This document shows positions 24,328-34,130 of a stretch of DNA of 46,204 nt, one piece after another. The notes below the pieces were generated by a model that was given only the letters and a program-made list of their open reading frames with translations, did not search any database and was not told the origin of the DNA. Location: contig QMRV01000014.1 of assembly GCA_003649445.1 (NCBI GenBank), positions 1 to 46,204 on the forward strand, given 5' to 3'. The stretch comes from Thermoprotei archaeon. Its GTDB lineage: Archaea; Thermoproteota; Thermoprotei; Thermofilales; B15-G2. Numbering within the stretch: position 1 is the first letter of the stretch; the number at the start of each line of letters is the position of its first letter. Both the position numbers and the translations under genes were made by a program.

Positions 24328-25958
24328 TGTTCTAATTGCTCTATAGCTTCTTCTAGTCTTCCAATAACCCAGTTTTTATCTAACATAGCTAGATAGAACG
24401 CTATTCTAGGTCCTCTGTCTTTCGCAAAGTAAATCAAGTATAGTGCTTTAAAGAACTTTCTTTCTTCAGATTTACTCTTTTTAGGCACTTTCATCATAGC
24501 TTCTTTTATCTTCTCTTCGCTCCACTCTGCCTGCTTTAAGTTATCTAGAAGTTTTTTCAGTAGGGGAACTATATTTAAGTCTATTTTAGCTAATGCTTCT
24601 TTATCTAATTCCTCTGATGGCTTAATTTTATATATAGGGGGAGCGTATTTCTCTACCCATTTTTTAGCTTTCTCTAATCTGCTCTTTATTCTATTTAAAC
24701 TATAATCATCTAGGGCTTCTTCTTTAAGTACTCCGGTGGATTTAAGTCTTTTTAAAGCTTCTTCGAGGAGATCTCTGTCTAAAGGTATTACTTGGCAAAG
24801 TGCAACAGCATGATAGTAGCTTAACTGGAAAGGCGGTGTAACTGGAGGATCTTTTAACTGAGCAAGTCTATAACTTATAATAATTCTCTCTTTATCTTCA
24901 CTTGGCTTTGGGCTTTCTATTCCATAGTATATTCTTTCTGCTCTATCATAGTTTTCAGTATAGGACGGTATTTGTTCTAGACTTAAAACAATTCTTTTCA
25001 TTGGATCACTAAATAGGTACATGTACCTTAAAACTTCTGGTTCAGCTACTTCAAGCCATTCTTTGGGAGTAAAGCCTATGAAGTCACTTGAGCCCATATC
25101 TCCGAGATCTTTTCCTTTAACTGCATATCCTACCCATTCGTATGCTAGGCCTACGGGAGGCTTTAAGCTGAAGATGTTGACTGCCAGATCTACGCAGCTA
25201 TCTCTTGATCCTCCTGGCATAGCGTGATCTTTACCGAAGGGCTCGAAGCATACTCCTAGAGAATACCATATGCCTACCCACTCTAGCCTCCACATTAGCT
25301 TGCCGTTCTCCATACTTGTTTCTCCTTCATGTCCACAGTTAGAGCAAACATATCTCACTTTATACGACCTTAAGTCAACGTCTACCGATTCTGTGCTGTC
25401 TATTCGACTGCATTTATCGCATATTGGTTCAAAAGGTATCCATCCTTCTGGATAAGGTTTTCTACCTCTATACTTATTTATTACTCGTCTTACTTCCTCT
25501 TTTTTCTCTATTACTTTTCTTACAAACTCCTTCATTTTATCATTATTTTTGTAGAGTTCTTCAGTAGTAATTATTTTTACATCAACTGCAAAGTCCTTTA
25601 AGTAGTTGCCAAAGTCTTCCCAGTAGTGCTCAACCCAGTTCGAGTGACAACCATATGGATCAGGTACCTTTGAGAGAGGCAGTCCTCGATACTTAATGGC
25701 CTCTTTAGGATTTCTGAACTGCTTTAATTGAGCGTCTTTGCCTTTCCAGGGATCCACTGTGTAGAGAACTAAGTAGTGTACTGCATTATATCCTCTTTCC
25801 CTCAGCTGCCTCGAGATAACATCATTGTAGGTTACTTCTCCTCTAAGTCTACCACAGTGCTGTAGGCCGGATACAGATAGTCCTCCATTGCAGACTATTT
25901 TTTCTCTATCGCCAAATTCTTTAATAATTTTGTCAAGAGTCTCCTTTAACCAGTACAT
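24315..25958 (-). CDS. lysS: Lysyl-tRNA synthetase, class I
   Basis: Charges tRNA-Lys with lysine. The class I HIGH-type motif reads GLQHCGRLRG (about 31-40), and the KMSKS-type loop reads GKDLGDMGSSDF, as expected for the class I LysRS of archaea. Between them a zinc-finger insert has C-x2-C pairs in EPICDKCSRID and VCSNCGHEG. The C-terminal helical domain binds the anticodon. Length (547) is normal. ATG at 25958 is the only sensible start. No operon partner: the upstream TIM barrel gene starts on the same strand, with a 53-bp gap between them. Confidence 0.95.
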   Translation of the reverse strand: MYWLKETLDKIIKEFGDREKIVCNGGLSVSGLQHCGRLRGEVTYNDVISRQLRERGYNAVHYLVLYTVDPWKGKDAQLKQFRNPKEAIKYRGLPLSKVPDPYGCHSNWVEHYWEDFGNYLKDFAVDVKIITTEELYKNNDKMKEFVRKVIEKKEEVRRVINKYRGRKPYPEGWIPFEPICDKCSRIDSTESVDVDLRSYKVRYVCSNCGHEGETSMENGKLMWRLEWVGIWYSLGVCFEPFGKDHAMPGGSRDSCVDLAVNIFSLKPPVGLAYEWVGYAVKGKDLGDMGSSDFIGFTPKEWLEVAEPEVLRYMYLFSDPMKRIVLSLEQIPSYTENYDRAERIYYGIESPKPSEDKERIIISYRLAQLKDPPVTPPFQLSYYHAVALCQVIPLDRDLLEEALKRLKSTGVLKEEALDDYSLNRIKSRLEKAKKWVEKYAPPIYKIKPSEELDKEALAKIDLNIVPLLKKLLDNLKQAEWSEEKIKEAMMKVPKKSKSEERKFFKALYLIYFAKDRGPRIAFYLAMLDKNWVIGRLEEAIEQLEHYSS

Positions 25959-26011
25959 CGGGGATCTTAAGGAAAATAACTTAAAGAAGATAAAAGGTTT
26001 TCTGTAAAAAA

Positions 26012-26809
26012 TTAGCGAGTAGATGAAAGGAGTGCGTTTAGTCTTCTAATACTCACGCTTATTCCTGCAGGAGAATTGACGTCAATAATGTATGCTCCGT
26101 CGAAGCCGGCTGTCTTGAGAGCCGAAATTACTCTTCTGTAGTTTATTCGGCCATAGCCTATTGGCAGATGAGAGTCTTGGTCGCCGTTGTTGTCGCTCAG
26201 GTGAACTACCTCTATTTTACCCTTTAGATCTTCGATGAAGTCTGTAACGTTTCCTACTGTGTTAGCATGACCTATGTTTAGAGCTATATTGCAGCCGAGT
26301 AGTTCGCTTAGTGTCTTGATGTCTTCTATTGTTGATGCGAGAGACCTGTTTTCTGTTCTCGGAGCGTTTTCTATAAGCAATTTAATGGTTCCTCCAGTAA
26401 GTCTCTGAGCATTGCTTATTGTTCTTGAGAGAAGAGTTCTTGCTCTGTTTACTAGTCTCGGCGGGTATTCTCTGGGAAGATATCCTGGGTCGAAGATAAC
26501 GTACTCTGATTCAGCGTTTTGAGCAAATCTTATTGCTTGAATTAGTAGGCGCTGAGCAGCAGCTCTAATAGTGTTGTTGAAGCTAGCTAAGTTTATGTCG
26601 GGAGTATATGCTTTGACTACTATCTCTATTCCCTGCGAAGAAGCCATTTCCTTTATTCTTCTCGCTAAGGGTACTGGATTGGGTATTGCTTGAAATCTAG
26701 GGTCTCCGAGATCTACTTCGATTACGTTTACGTTTAAGGCTGATGCTCTGTTGAAAACAGCTCGCCAGCCCCCCATGAATGTATAAGGCACGCGAAAACC
26801 CACTTTCAT
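26012..26809 (-). CDS. Xylose isomerase-like TIM-barrel protein
   Basis: A 265-residue protein of the AP endonuclease 2/sugar isomerase superfamily, the third in this window. Expected metal residues appear in LLIENAPRTE, ALNIGHANT, VHLSDNNGD and IIDVNSPAG; the Asp of the second site is replaced by Asn/Gly-His (NIGHAN), and the last Glu is replaced by Asp. A conserved HLPIGYGRINY lid precedes the last strand. The substituted ligands hint at a different substrate or a lost metal. It lies directly upstream of lysS on the same strand. Confidence 0.82.
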   Translation of the reverse strand: MKVGFRVPYTFMGGWRAVFNRASALNVNVIEVDLGDPRFQAIPNPVPLARRIKEMASSQGIEIVVKAYTPDINLASFNNTIRAAAQRLLIQAIRFAQNAESEYVIFDPGYLPREYPPRLVNRARTLLSRTISNAQRLTGGTIKLLIENAPRTENRSLASTIEDIKTLSELLGCNIALNIGHANTVGNVTDFIEDLKGKIEVVHLSDNNGDQDSHLPIGYGRINYRRVISALKTAGFDGAYIIDVNSPAGISVSIRRLNALLSSTR

Positions 26810-27016
26810 ATTGCAGTCACCTTCAACATCATTTGTTACTTACTTATAAGTATTTCCTTAAAAACTAATATACTCTTCAAGGTATTTTCCGAGAAGACCA
26901 AGTGAATTGGGTGTGGGATAAGCGAGACACTAGAATAATTAGCCTAGTATTATTCAGAGAATATCTTTGGGGAATACAGTGAAAGAACTAAAGTATTAAT
27001 AGTAGAGTGAAAGTTG

Positions 27017-28945
27017 ATGAAAAGAATTATTCTCATATTAATTTCACTTATACTTATCACGCATCTAGTACATAGTTCGCCCAAAATCGGGGCTATTGCA
27101 GTATCAACAGGAAAAAGTACCACGTATAAGACAATACTGGGCGATGAAGTAGAAATTCAGCTGGATCCTGGCACATTATATACTATCTACCTCGATACGG
27201 GATTAGGAAAATCTATCTATAGAATAGAAGGCATTAGCTCAAATAAATACAAATTCAATAGGTTCTACTTAAAAATACTTCCTCTAGAAACATATAGTAC
27301 TGTTAAAGTAATTTTCAGAGAAGATCCTCTTGTAAAGCCACTAATTGCCTTAATTCCAGGTAACTGGATTTCTTTTTCATCGCCAGTTTCTCTTAAAGCA
27401 AATTCTTCTTATAGACTTACTTTCAGAGAAGACAAGCTCTACGCAGTTAAAGTGAAACTAACTATACTCAGTAGACACTATTTCCTTGAATTCAATAGCA
27501 GTAGCTATACTATAGCCTACGAAAACGCTACTAGAATAGAGGTAAATGGAGTTGAAATATCGGCTACAGAAGTAGAACTAGTAGTCTACGGAGATACGCT
27601 GACAATTATAAACAAGGATCAAGATTTAGTCTTATTTATAGCTTACTGTAAATTTTACTATAAAGATGTTACTGAGGGTAGTTTTCTAGAAAAATGCTTT
27701 ATTGTTTACGATAGCAAATTAGTTAACTTAAAACTTAATGGCACATATTTAGACTCAAATGACCCGTTCACAGAAGAAGTACCCCCAGAGCCCATTAAAT
27801 GTATCAAAGTGGAAAAAGCTATCGTAGAGAAAATAGAGTACAAGGAGAGAATAGTTGAACTTAGAGCTGTCGATAGCGAGGGAAACTACATTGGAGATGC
27901 CATTATTGAAGTGGGTAGCAGTGAAAGCATTTTTAGAGCCAAGGGAAAAGCATGCTTTAAAACAGCAGATTTACAGCTCTTAGTCAAAGTATACCTCTAT
28001 GGGACATTGAGCGGCGAATATTTAGTCTCAACTGAATTCAGCCCACTTGATATACCACTTAAGCTATACCAAGTTAGTCTCGATGTAGTAGACAGCAATA
28101 TGAAGCCTATTGATAAGGCAGTAGTTCAGCTGTATTCATATTTATCTCTTATTGCAAAAAACACTACTGTTGTTGACGGTAAAGCTTTATTCAAAAATCT
28201 TCCTGCAGGAGTATATCTTATCAAAATATTTTACGGGGGTAAAGAGGTTGCTAGAAAAAGTATTGTGGTAGAACGTAGTATTCAAGAAATAGTCGTCTGT
28301 AATTTAGCAGATCTTAAAATAAAAGTCAAAGACTCCGAGTCTCTACCTGTCCCTGAAGTAAGCGTTATTCTCTTCGATGAAAGTACGGGAAGAAAGATAT
28401 GTGAAGACATGACTAATAACGAGGGCGAAGTATGTTTTAAAGAAATTGTGTTTGGAAAATACAGAGTTGTACTGCACTATCTGTTTAAAAACTATACTTT
28501 TAGTATAGTTCACGAAAATAAGTTCATTGAACTAGAAATCCCCCTTAAGTCAGTAAAAATACTTCTATTTGATAAATTCTCCAATAACATTAAAAGTACT
28601 CGTGTAGAACTATACCATGGGGACCTTAAAATAGCAGAAGCAACTCCCGACGAGAGAGGCATAGTAGTTTTCTCGAGGATACCTGAAGGAGAATACACTT
28701 TAAAAATCTCGTGTATAGGTGGAGTTGAAGAAAAAACAATTAAAATAGTATCTAAATCAGCAGTAATTGCTATCTATTTGGACGTAGTTAGTGTTTTCGG
28801 TAAGCCTATTAAGACAGAAATACTTAAAGTAAGCATAGCTATCTTAGCAGGTCTACTTTTCCTAGTTTTTATATTAAAACTAAAGAAAATACTATCTAAG
28901 CGCCGTAAAATAAAACCTAAAAAAGTAATTATTGTAGAAGAATAG
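27017..28945 (+). CDS. Membrane-anchored surface protein with repeated beta-sandwich domains
   Basis: 642 residues from the ATG at 27017; TTG at 27014 is also in frame, but ATG is preferred. It has an N-terminal signal peptide (KRIILILISLILITHLVHSS) and a C-terminal membrane helix (VSIAILAGLLFLVFILKLKK) with a basic stop-transfer tail, so the body faces outward. The middle carries at least four carboxypeptidase-regulatory-like beta domains at about 265-345, 355-425, 430-505 and 510-585, each with a 'D..G.. V..L Y.. I.. G.A.F..LP.G.Y.. V' pattern (e.g. VDGKALFKNLPAGVYLIKIF). The N-terminal 250 residues are of unknown fold. A structural or adhesive cell-surface role is inferred. The stop is 1 bp from the convergent GH36 gene. 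Confidence 0.85.
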   Translation: MKRIILILISLILITHLVHSSPKIGAIAVSTGKSTTYKTILGDEVEIQLDPGTLYTIYLDTGLGKSIYRIEGISSNKYKFNRFYLKILPLETYSTVKVIFREDPLVKPLIALIPGNWISFSSPVSLKANSSYRLTFREDKLYAVKVKLTILSRHYFLEFNSSSYTIAYENATRIEVNGVEISATEVELVVYGDTLTIINKDQDLVLFIAYCKFYYKDVTEGSFLEKCFIVYDSKLVNLKLNGTYLDSNDPFTEEVPPEPIKCIKVEKAIVEKIEYKERIVELRAVDSEGNYIGDAIIEVGSSESIFRAKGKACFKTADLQLLVKVYLYGTLSGEYLVSTEFSPLDIPLKLYQVSLDVVDSNMKPIDKAVVQLYSYLSLIAKNTTVVDGKALFKNLPAGVYLIKIFYGGKEVARKSIVVERSIQEIVVCNLADLKIKVKDSESLPVPEVSVILFDESTGRKICEDMTNNEGEVCFKEIVFGKYRVVLHYLFKNYTFSIVHENKFIELEIPLKSVKILLFDKFSNNIKSTRVELYHGDLKIAEATPDERGIVVFSRIPEGEYTLKISCIGGVEEKTIKIVSKSAVIAIYLDVVSVFGKPIKTEILKVSIAILAGLLFLVFILKLKKILSKRRKIKPKKVIIVEE

Positions 28946-28946
28946 C

Positions 28947-31199
28947 CTAGAGTACTATTATAATATTCTTACTTTTATCCTTAACGAAAAGTACTCTGTC
29001 TTTTGTATACCTGTAGTTTCTGCACCGTTTACCATCGCAGAATATTTCTTTAGGTTCTTTCTCGCTATATATTACGAGTTCTAATGGTTCATAAAGATCT
29101 ATTATTATCATATTTTCGCGTTTTTTGAATGATGTTACTCCTTTAGGCGCAATTATCTTTCCTTTTACTCCCGCTAAAGCTACTCCATCTACTATTTTCG
29201 AAATAATATAAACTCGGGTTTCTAGCTCGCTAAGAGTTCCTTTAATTTCATCAGATAGCTTTCTAGTGAAAGTTTCTTCTGTAAAAACTTCATAAATGAA
29301 GTAATTGCCTTCTGTCTCGAATACGTCTTTAGGAGACACTGTGTAGTCGACTTTTTCTCCCTTGCCATTAACATTCATTACGGCTACTATGCCTACTTCG
29401 CCAAAGCCAGGTACTTTTGCCTTTGAAAAGGCTTTAAGAGACACTTTTTCCTCATAGGGGTTCCTGTAGAGTACTTCAGGTGCAGGAAGAGCTGGAGTAT
29501 CTGGTCTCAGTATTCTTCCGTCGCTGAAGCATAGGAGCTTAACTATTTTCTCGTCAGTTTTTCCTGGAATATCGGTTATGTAGATAGGTCCGCCGGAAAT
29601 AGCTCTTGAGACAGCATGAGGCAGAGCGTAAGGGTCATGGCTCATGAACATATCGTAGTCAGGCCAGCAGAAAAACGAGTACCAGAGAGCATTGTACACG
29701 CAGTAAATTATGTGCTTTTTAGCACCGTCCTTCCAGTAAGGTATATAGTCCATACATATTCTGCTGACATTTGAGACAAGCCAGTGGAAGTAGTCTTCGG
29801 GAACCATGCACATACAGTTAAGTATCTGTAGTCCTTGACCGTATGCTGCTGCTTGAAGCATTTCTTGAATAGCTTCAGCTGCTCTATTTACTGGAATAAT
29901 TCCTTTAACATATCCTAAAATATCAAACTGGTTATCTACTTTAGTGAAATCTGCTTCCCACTCTCTTAGCTTTGAGTAAAGATCTCTATATACTTTGAAG
30001 CCCTTGTGGTTTTCTGGATAAGGTATAAGGTTACCGTTGCTCCCCTTCAGTATTAAGTTCGGGTATTTTTCTAGAAGTTTTTCTGAAAGTCCTCTCCAGT
30101 AGCCTTGAAGAGTAATCCAGAAGCCTACATACTTGACCCCTGCTTCTTTTATTTTTTCAACAAGGTATTTGCCGCCTCTCGGGAACTTCTTAGAGTCAGG
30201 AACAAATGATTTAAGTCTGCTATCTTCGTCCACGTCTTGCCAACCATCATCGACTATCACAAAGCCTATAGGAGCTTTTTCTCTTATAGCTCTAGTTCCC
30301 TCAACTACTTTCTTTTCATCAATATCTCTATAAAATGCATTCCATGTGCACCAGCCCAGGTACTCAAATATCTCTGGATAACGTTTCTCTCTAGAAAGTT
30401 TTACTCTATTTCCAAGAATTCTTTTAACTAAAGCAAATGTCTTTTCAGTCGCCAATATAGGATTTTTGTCGGCGACTATTATAGCTCCCGGTAAAACCTT
30501 GTCTGAGCTCTTGGCATATGCTCGAACCCAGATCTTAATATGTGGGTCTTCAAATGGCTCAGTACCGAATCTTACAACTGACCTGTAGTCTCCGGCAGAA
30601 ATAGGGAATATAGCCAAATTGCTGGCTCCGCACTTAAATAATGTAAATAATACAGGAGTATTGTGGTTTATTTTCCTCCAGTCATTTATCCAGTATGGCT
30701 TAACCCAGCAAGACTGGTCTTCTTCTTTATCAAAGCATATTTCCTCTGGCAGAGGAGGGTAGGGGTAGTAGTCGGGTGGAGGAGGTTCCTTCGGCTTCAT
30801 TCCCAGAGATACATCTTTGTAATAGCGGGGCGCCGTAGAGTATTCTTTTCCGAGCCTACCTATATGGTAGAATAACACTGTTTCAAGAGACTCTACATCA
30901 CCTATACATATAGCTGCGTAAAGCTCTTCACTGAAATCTATGTCGTGCCTTAGGTAGATATAAGCGCTATCTTCAGAGAAAAACCTAATAATTCCTTCAA
31001 AAACACCTTTGCTGCACTCATATGGAATTACGACTTCGGTATAATCGCCGCAATTAACTTCCTTGGCTCCTTTACATTTAGTATTTTGGTAAGTGTACCA
31101 TGTTTTATCTACATTTAGACAGAACTTGATATCCCTTAAGGCTATTTCTCCTATCTTAAAGAATATTTTTCCATTACTTACTTCTATACACGAACTCAC
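28947..31199 (-). CDS. Alpha-galactosidase, GH36 raffinose synthase-like
   Basis: Hydrolyses alpha-1,6-galactosides such as melibiose or raffinose; 750 residues. The catalytic nucleophile is D422 in FTKVDNQ, within the (beta/alpha)8 barrel. IVDDGWQDVDED (315-326) gives substrate-contacting D317/D318 and W320. SRICMDYIPYWKDG (about 480-493) carries the probable acid/base Asp. The first 230 residues form the family's N-terminal beta domain, and the last ~120 the C-terminal beta domain. It has no signal peptide, so it acts on imported oligosaccharides. This is the archaeal GH36 group typified by the Sulfolobus enzyme. It adds to the saccharide-degrading theme with the GH1 gene at 40014. Confidence 0.92.
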   Translation of the reverse strand: MSSCIEVSNGKIFFKIGEIALRDIKFCLNVDKTWYTYQNTKCKGAKEVNCGDYTEVVIPYECSKGVFEGIIRFFSEDSAYIYLRHDIDFSEELYAAICIGDVESLETVLFYHIGRLGKEYSTAPRYYKDVSLGMKPKEPPPPDYYPYPPLPEEICFDKEEDQSCWVKPYWINDWRKINHNTPVLFTLFKCGASNLAIFPISAGDYRSVVRFGTEPFEDPHIKIWVRAYAKSSDKVLPGAIIVADKNPILATEKTFALVKRILGNRVKLSREKRYPEIFEYLGWCTWNAFYRDIDEKKVVEGTRAIREKAPIGFVIVDDGWQDVDEDSRLKSFVPDSKKFPRGGKYLVEKIKEAGVKYVGFWITLQGYWRGLSEKLLEKYPNLILKGSNGNLIPYPENHKGFKVYRDLYSKLREWEADFTKVDNQFDILGYVKGIIPVNRAAEAIQEMLQAAAYGQGLQILNCMCMVPEDYFHWLVSNVSRICMDYIPYWKDGAKKHIIYCVYNALWYSFFCWPDYDMFMSHDPYALPHAVSRAISGGPIYITDIPGKTDEKIVKLLCFSDGRILRPDTPALPAPEVLYRNPYEEKVSLKAFSKAKVPGFGEVGIVAVMNVNGKGEKVDYTVSPKDVFETEGNYFIYEVFTEETFTRKLSDEIKGTLSELETRVYIISKIVDGVALAGVKGKIIAPKGVTSFKKRENMIIIDLYEPLELVIYSEKEPKEIFCDGKRCRNYRYTKDRVLFVKDKSKNIIIVL

Positions 31200-31253
31200 A
31201 ACGATTTTTCTCGAAAGGAATATTTAACACTAAAGAATCTAAACCAATGTGCT

Positions 31254-31796
31254 ATGAATCTACTGCTTAAGCGCTTGCTAATGTTTTTTCTAAGAATAAA
31301 ATATAGAAGAAAATGCATAAAAATATTATCTCAGAATAGAACATATATAGCTGTATTTGAAAATTTTTATAAAGATGATATTCTTATTAATTGGGAAATA
31401 TTTAAGCAATTAAAATTAAACTTAAAAGAAGTAACTTTATTAAAATATTCAGTAGCTGTAATAAGATCTAAGAAAATGAGAAAAATTAAAAAGGGTAAAG
31501 GTATTGTAATTGGAGAAGTAGATGCGCTAGCTATTTTACCTAATGGCAGAGCTCTACTTGTAGAAATTAAATCTAAAATGCCGCGCCCGGGAACTAAAAT
31601 AAAAGTCTATGCTAAGACCGCGTATTATTTAAAGAAAGTTTTCGGCTTTAAAGAATATGTCATAGTAATGTTGCTCAAAAACCATACTATTGACAGGGCA
31701 TATGTACTTAAGCGCTATGCGATTGTACCTTACTCTTTCTTAATTAAAATGAATAAGGAAGATAGAAGTATTGTTAGAGAGCTTGCTCTGCTGTAA
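31254..31796 (+). CDS. Predicted PD-(D/E)XK nuclease-fold protein
   Basis: 180 residues with a strongly basic N-terminal third (KRLLMFFLRIKYRRKCIKIL). The central motif GEVDALAILPNGRALLVEIKSK fits the PD-(D/E)XK core: D in EVDA and the E-x-K pair in VEIKSK, separated by a beta-hairpin. A downstream helix (KVYAKTAYYLKKVF) matches the usual fourth core helix, whose residues help position the substrate. No further domain follows. It could be a DNA repair or restriction-type enzyme. It is tail-to-tail with sufB (23-bp overlap). Confidence 0.72.
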   Translation: MNLLLKRLLMFFLRIKYRRKCIKILSQNRTYIAVFENFYKDDILINWEIFKQLKLNLKEVTLLKYSVAVIRSKKMRKIKKGKGIVIGEVDALAILPNGRALLVEIKSKMPRPGTKIKVYAKTAYYLKKVFGFKEYVIVMLLKNHTIDRAYVLKRYAIVPYSFLIKMNKEDRSIVRELALL

Positions 31797-33015
31797 GCTG
31801 TATTACTCTTTCTATTTCTTTAGTAATTTCGGGGGGCAAATTCAGTATTCCTGGGTCTAAGAAGCCTCTTATGAGGAGCCCTGTCGCTTCTTCTTCGCTC
31901 AGCCCTCTAGCCATTAAGTAGAATAACTCTTCTTCAGCTATCCTGCCTATAGCTGATTCGTGCACTAGATTTGATTCCTTGTGGTCTGCTATTAGGGCAG
32001 GATACGTGCTTAGGCTTGCTTTTTCTCCTATTATTAGTCCTCTGCAGTCAACGTACCCATATGTACCTGGCTTTGTGCTCCATATTTTTGTTCGCTGAGC
32101 TATTCTCGATTCATGAAAAGCTACAGCTCTGCTTACGATTTTTGCTCTGCTTTTTTCTCCAAATAAATATACTGCTGACCCAGAATCTACATTAGATTTC
32201 TTTAACCCTACCAGGATTGACCTCATAAGACACGTGCTTTTTTCTCCTTTTAGTACTGCAGTAGGGTATGTTTGAAGAGTTCGAGGAGGCTTAAGTAAAA
32301 TATAATTTTCAATAAACTCTCCTCCCTCTTCGACACGTATTCCTGCGAGAGGTCTTGCATGCATGTCATAGGGCCATATTTCTATTGTGGTTAAAGTAAC
32401 TCTGGCGTTTTTCATAATATATACTTCTGTGAGCCCCGCGTGAAATGCCTCTTTTACTGCTCGTGGAGCCGTGCAGCCTGTAATAATATGTACTTCGGAC
32501 TCCGGCTCTGCTATAATAATGTTGTGTGGGAGCTGAGCGTACTTAGACGAAGATACTATGAAGCATGATTGAATAGGCTTTTTCAAACGCATGCCTCTCG
32601 GAACTCTTATAAAAACTCCTCCTCTGCTATAAGCTGCATGAAAGAGAGAAAGCTTATTTAATGTTAAGGGAAAGACACCAAACCAGTATTTTCTAAGCTC
32701 GTCGTATTTAAGTAAGGCTTCTTCAATATCCATTATTACTACTCCTTTAGGAACATCTAGTAATTCTTTTAGAATAGTGCTTGCATCTACGTGAACTGTA
32801 AGTCCAAGTGCTTTAACTTTAGTTAAAGCTAGTTGATCAAGAGCCTTAGCCACATCGCTGGGCAATTCACTTATATCGCTTACTTCGTCGTGGACTACTG
32901 GATTTTTGTCAAACAAAGCAAAATCTATTTTAGCACCGTACTTTGGCTCAGGAGCCTTATCGAGCATGGAAAGAGCCCTTTTTCTCAAACTTGTAAGCCA
33001 CTCAGGCTCCTTCAT
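31774..33015 (-). CDS. sufB: Fe-S cluster assembly scaffold SufB
   Basis: Scaffold on which the Suf complex builds 4Fe-4S clusters with SufC. The protein is 413 residues from the ATG at 33015, chosen because the sufC stop and this start share TAATG and GAGGG lies 6 nt upstream; the ATG at 33021 would overlap that ribosome site. The SufB-specific reactive cysteine is in YVDCRGLIIG (near residue 324), followed by the His-Glu pair in NLVHESAIG (near 352-353), as in E. coli C405 and H433-E434. The right-handed beta-helix core is about 130-330. SufD is absent, so a SufB2C2-type minimal complex is likely. Confidence 0.93.
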   Translation of the reverse strand: MKEPEWLTSLRKRALSMLDKAPEPKYGAKIDFALFDKNPVVHDEVSDISELPSDVAKALDQLALTKVKALGLTVHVDASTILKELLDVPKGVVIMDIEEALLKYDELRKYWFGVFPLTLNKLSLFHAAYSRGGVFIRVPRGMRLKKPIQSCFIVSSSKYAQLPHNIIIAEPESEVHIITGCTAPRAVKEAFHAGLTEVYIMKNARVTLTTIEIWPYDMHARPLAGIRVEEGGEFIENYILLKPPRTLQTYPTAVLKGEKSTCLMRSILVGLKKSNVDSGSAVYLFGEKSRAKIVSRAVAFHESRIAQRTKIWSTKPGTYGYVDCRGLIIGEKASLSTYPALIADHKESNLVHESAIGRIAEEELFYLMARGLSEEEATGLLIRGFLDPGILNLPPEITKEIERVIQLTAEQAL

Positions 33016-33737
33016 TAGCATCCCTCTTCAAGCAGACATTTACCTATGTCGATGCACTGATATCCACAACTATCAATTTTATTCATAAGCTCTACGTCTC
33101 CACTAGCTACTATTCTGCCATTAAACATTACATAGACGCGAGAAGGCACAAGATAGCGGGCGAGCTTAGTATAATGAGTTATCAGCAAAACTCCACTTTT
33201 TTCTTCAGCTAATTTCTTAATTGCTTTCGCTATAAGCCTTATAGAATCTATATCTACGCCTGAATCAGGTTCATCAAGAATAGCTATTTTAGGCTTCATT
33301 AACAGCATTTGAAGCACTTCAAGCCTCTTCTTTTCCCCTCCCGAAAAACCTACATTAAGATCTCTATGCAAAAATTCTTCACTGAATCCTAGATACTTAA
33401 ACATATTCATATAGTCTTTATTTTTCGAAATAAAGTCGAGAAGATATTTCAGTTTAACTCCATGTATCTCGGGTGGATGCTGAAAAGCTAGAAACACCCC
33501 TCTACGGGCTCTCTCGTAGGGAGGTAAAAAAGTGATATCATCTCCGTCTAAAATAACTCTCCCTTTAATTATTCTGTACCTAGGATGCCCCATTATGGCA
33601 TAAGCAAGAGTAGTTTTGCCCGAGCCATTAGGACCCATAATAGCTACTATTTCTCCTCTATCAACACTTATCGAAACATTGCTTAATATCACTTTGTTTC
33701 CAATAGCTACAGTCAACCTCTGTACACTAAAAAGCAT
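33015..33737 (-). CDS. sufC: Fe-S cluster assembly ATPase SufC
   Basis: ABC-type ATPase of 240 residues that drives SufB. Walker A GPNGSGKTT (34-42), signature FSGGEKKR (about 131-138), Walker B KIAILDEPDSGVD and the switch His in LLITHYTK are complete. The Q-loop reads LAFQHPPEI, typical for SufC. Coupled to sufB by the overlapping TAATG. An A+T-rich promoter element (ACTTAAAATT on the minus strand, about 33757-33766) lies upstream of the ATG at 33737. Confidence 0.95.
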   Translation of the reverse strand: MLFSVQRLTVAIGNKVILSNVSISVDRGEIVAIMGPNGSGKTTLAYAIMGHPRYRIIKGRVILDGDDITFLPPYERARRGVFLAFQHPPEIHGVKLKYLLDFISKNKDYMNMFKYLGFSEEFLHRDLNVGFSGGEKKRLEVLQMLLMKPKIAILDEPDSGVDIDSIRLIAKAIKKLAEEKSGVLLITHYTKLARYLVPSRVYVMFNGRIVASGDVELMNKIDSCGYQCIDIGKCLLEEGC

Positions 33738-34130
33738 CAGAGAGCATACTCCTAGCTAATTTTAAGTTTTTCGTCTAATAGAAAAGTACTTAAGATGCTG
33801 TTATACTTATGCACATAGCAATACTATAACGTACACATATGTTCCCTATAGTCCAACAATTTAGTTCAATATAAATCTGTTACATAGCTAATTAACTACT
33901 TTTTCGTAAAAGGAGAAAAACTAATATAATATTTTATCTTCTTAAAATGTAGTGTGTTATTCACACATGTGAAGCATACTTATCTACTAAATTAAAGCAT
34001 AGAATCAGCGATCAATCGAATAGAAACAGGCAAAAACTACACACAATACCTAAAGTGGGAAACTAATTTCTATCAATTAAATAAATGATGTGAGAAAAAT
34101 TTAAAAAGCATTAGTTATATAGTTATAACG
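33738..34130. other. Gene-free 393-bp region between divergent sufC and HTH genes
   Basis: No open frame, RNA box pattern or protein remnant was recognised. It is A+T-rich with TATA-like runs near both ends. A short inverted repeat TTCACA-CA-TGTGAA at 33960-33973 (6-bp arms, 2-bp spacer) stands near the centre, with a second nested pairing GTGTG/CACAC (33952-33956/33962-33966). These could bind a regulator of sufCB or of the HTH gene. The length is unusual in a window where most gaps are below 150 bp. Confidence 0.5.
34099..34107 (+). promoter_or_regulatory. TATA box of the HTH gene
   Basis: ATTTAAAAA-like element about 27 nt upstream of the ATG at 34131, consistent with leaderless transcription. 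Confidence 0.5.
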
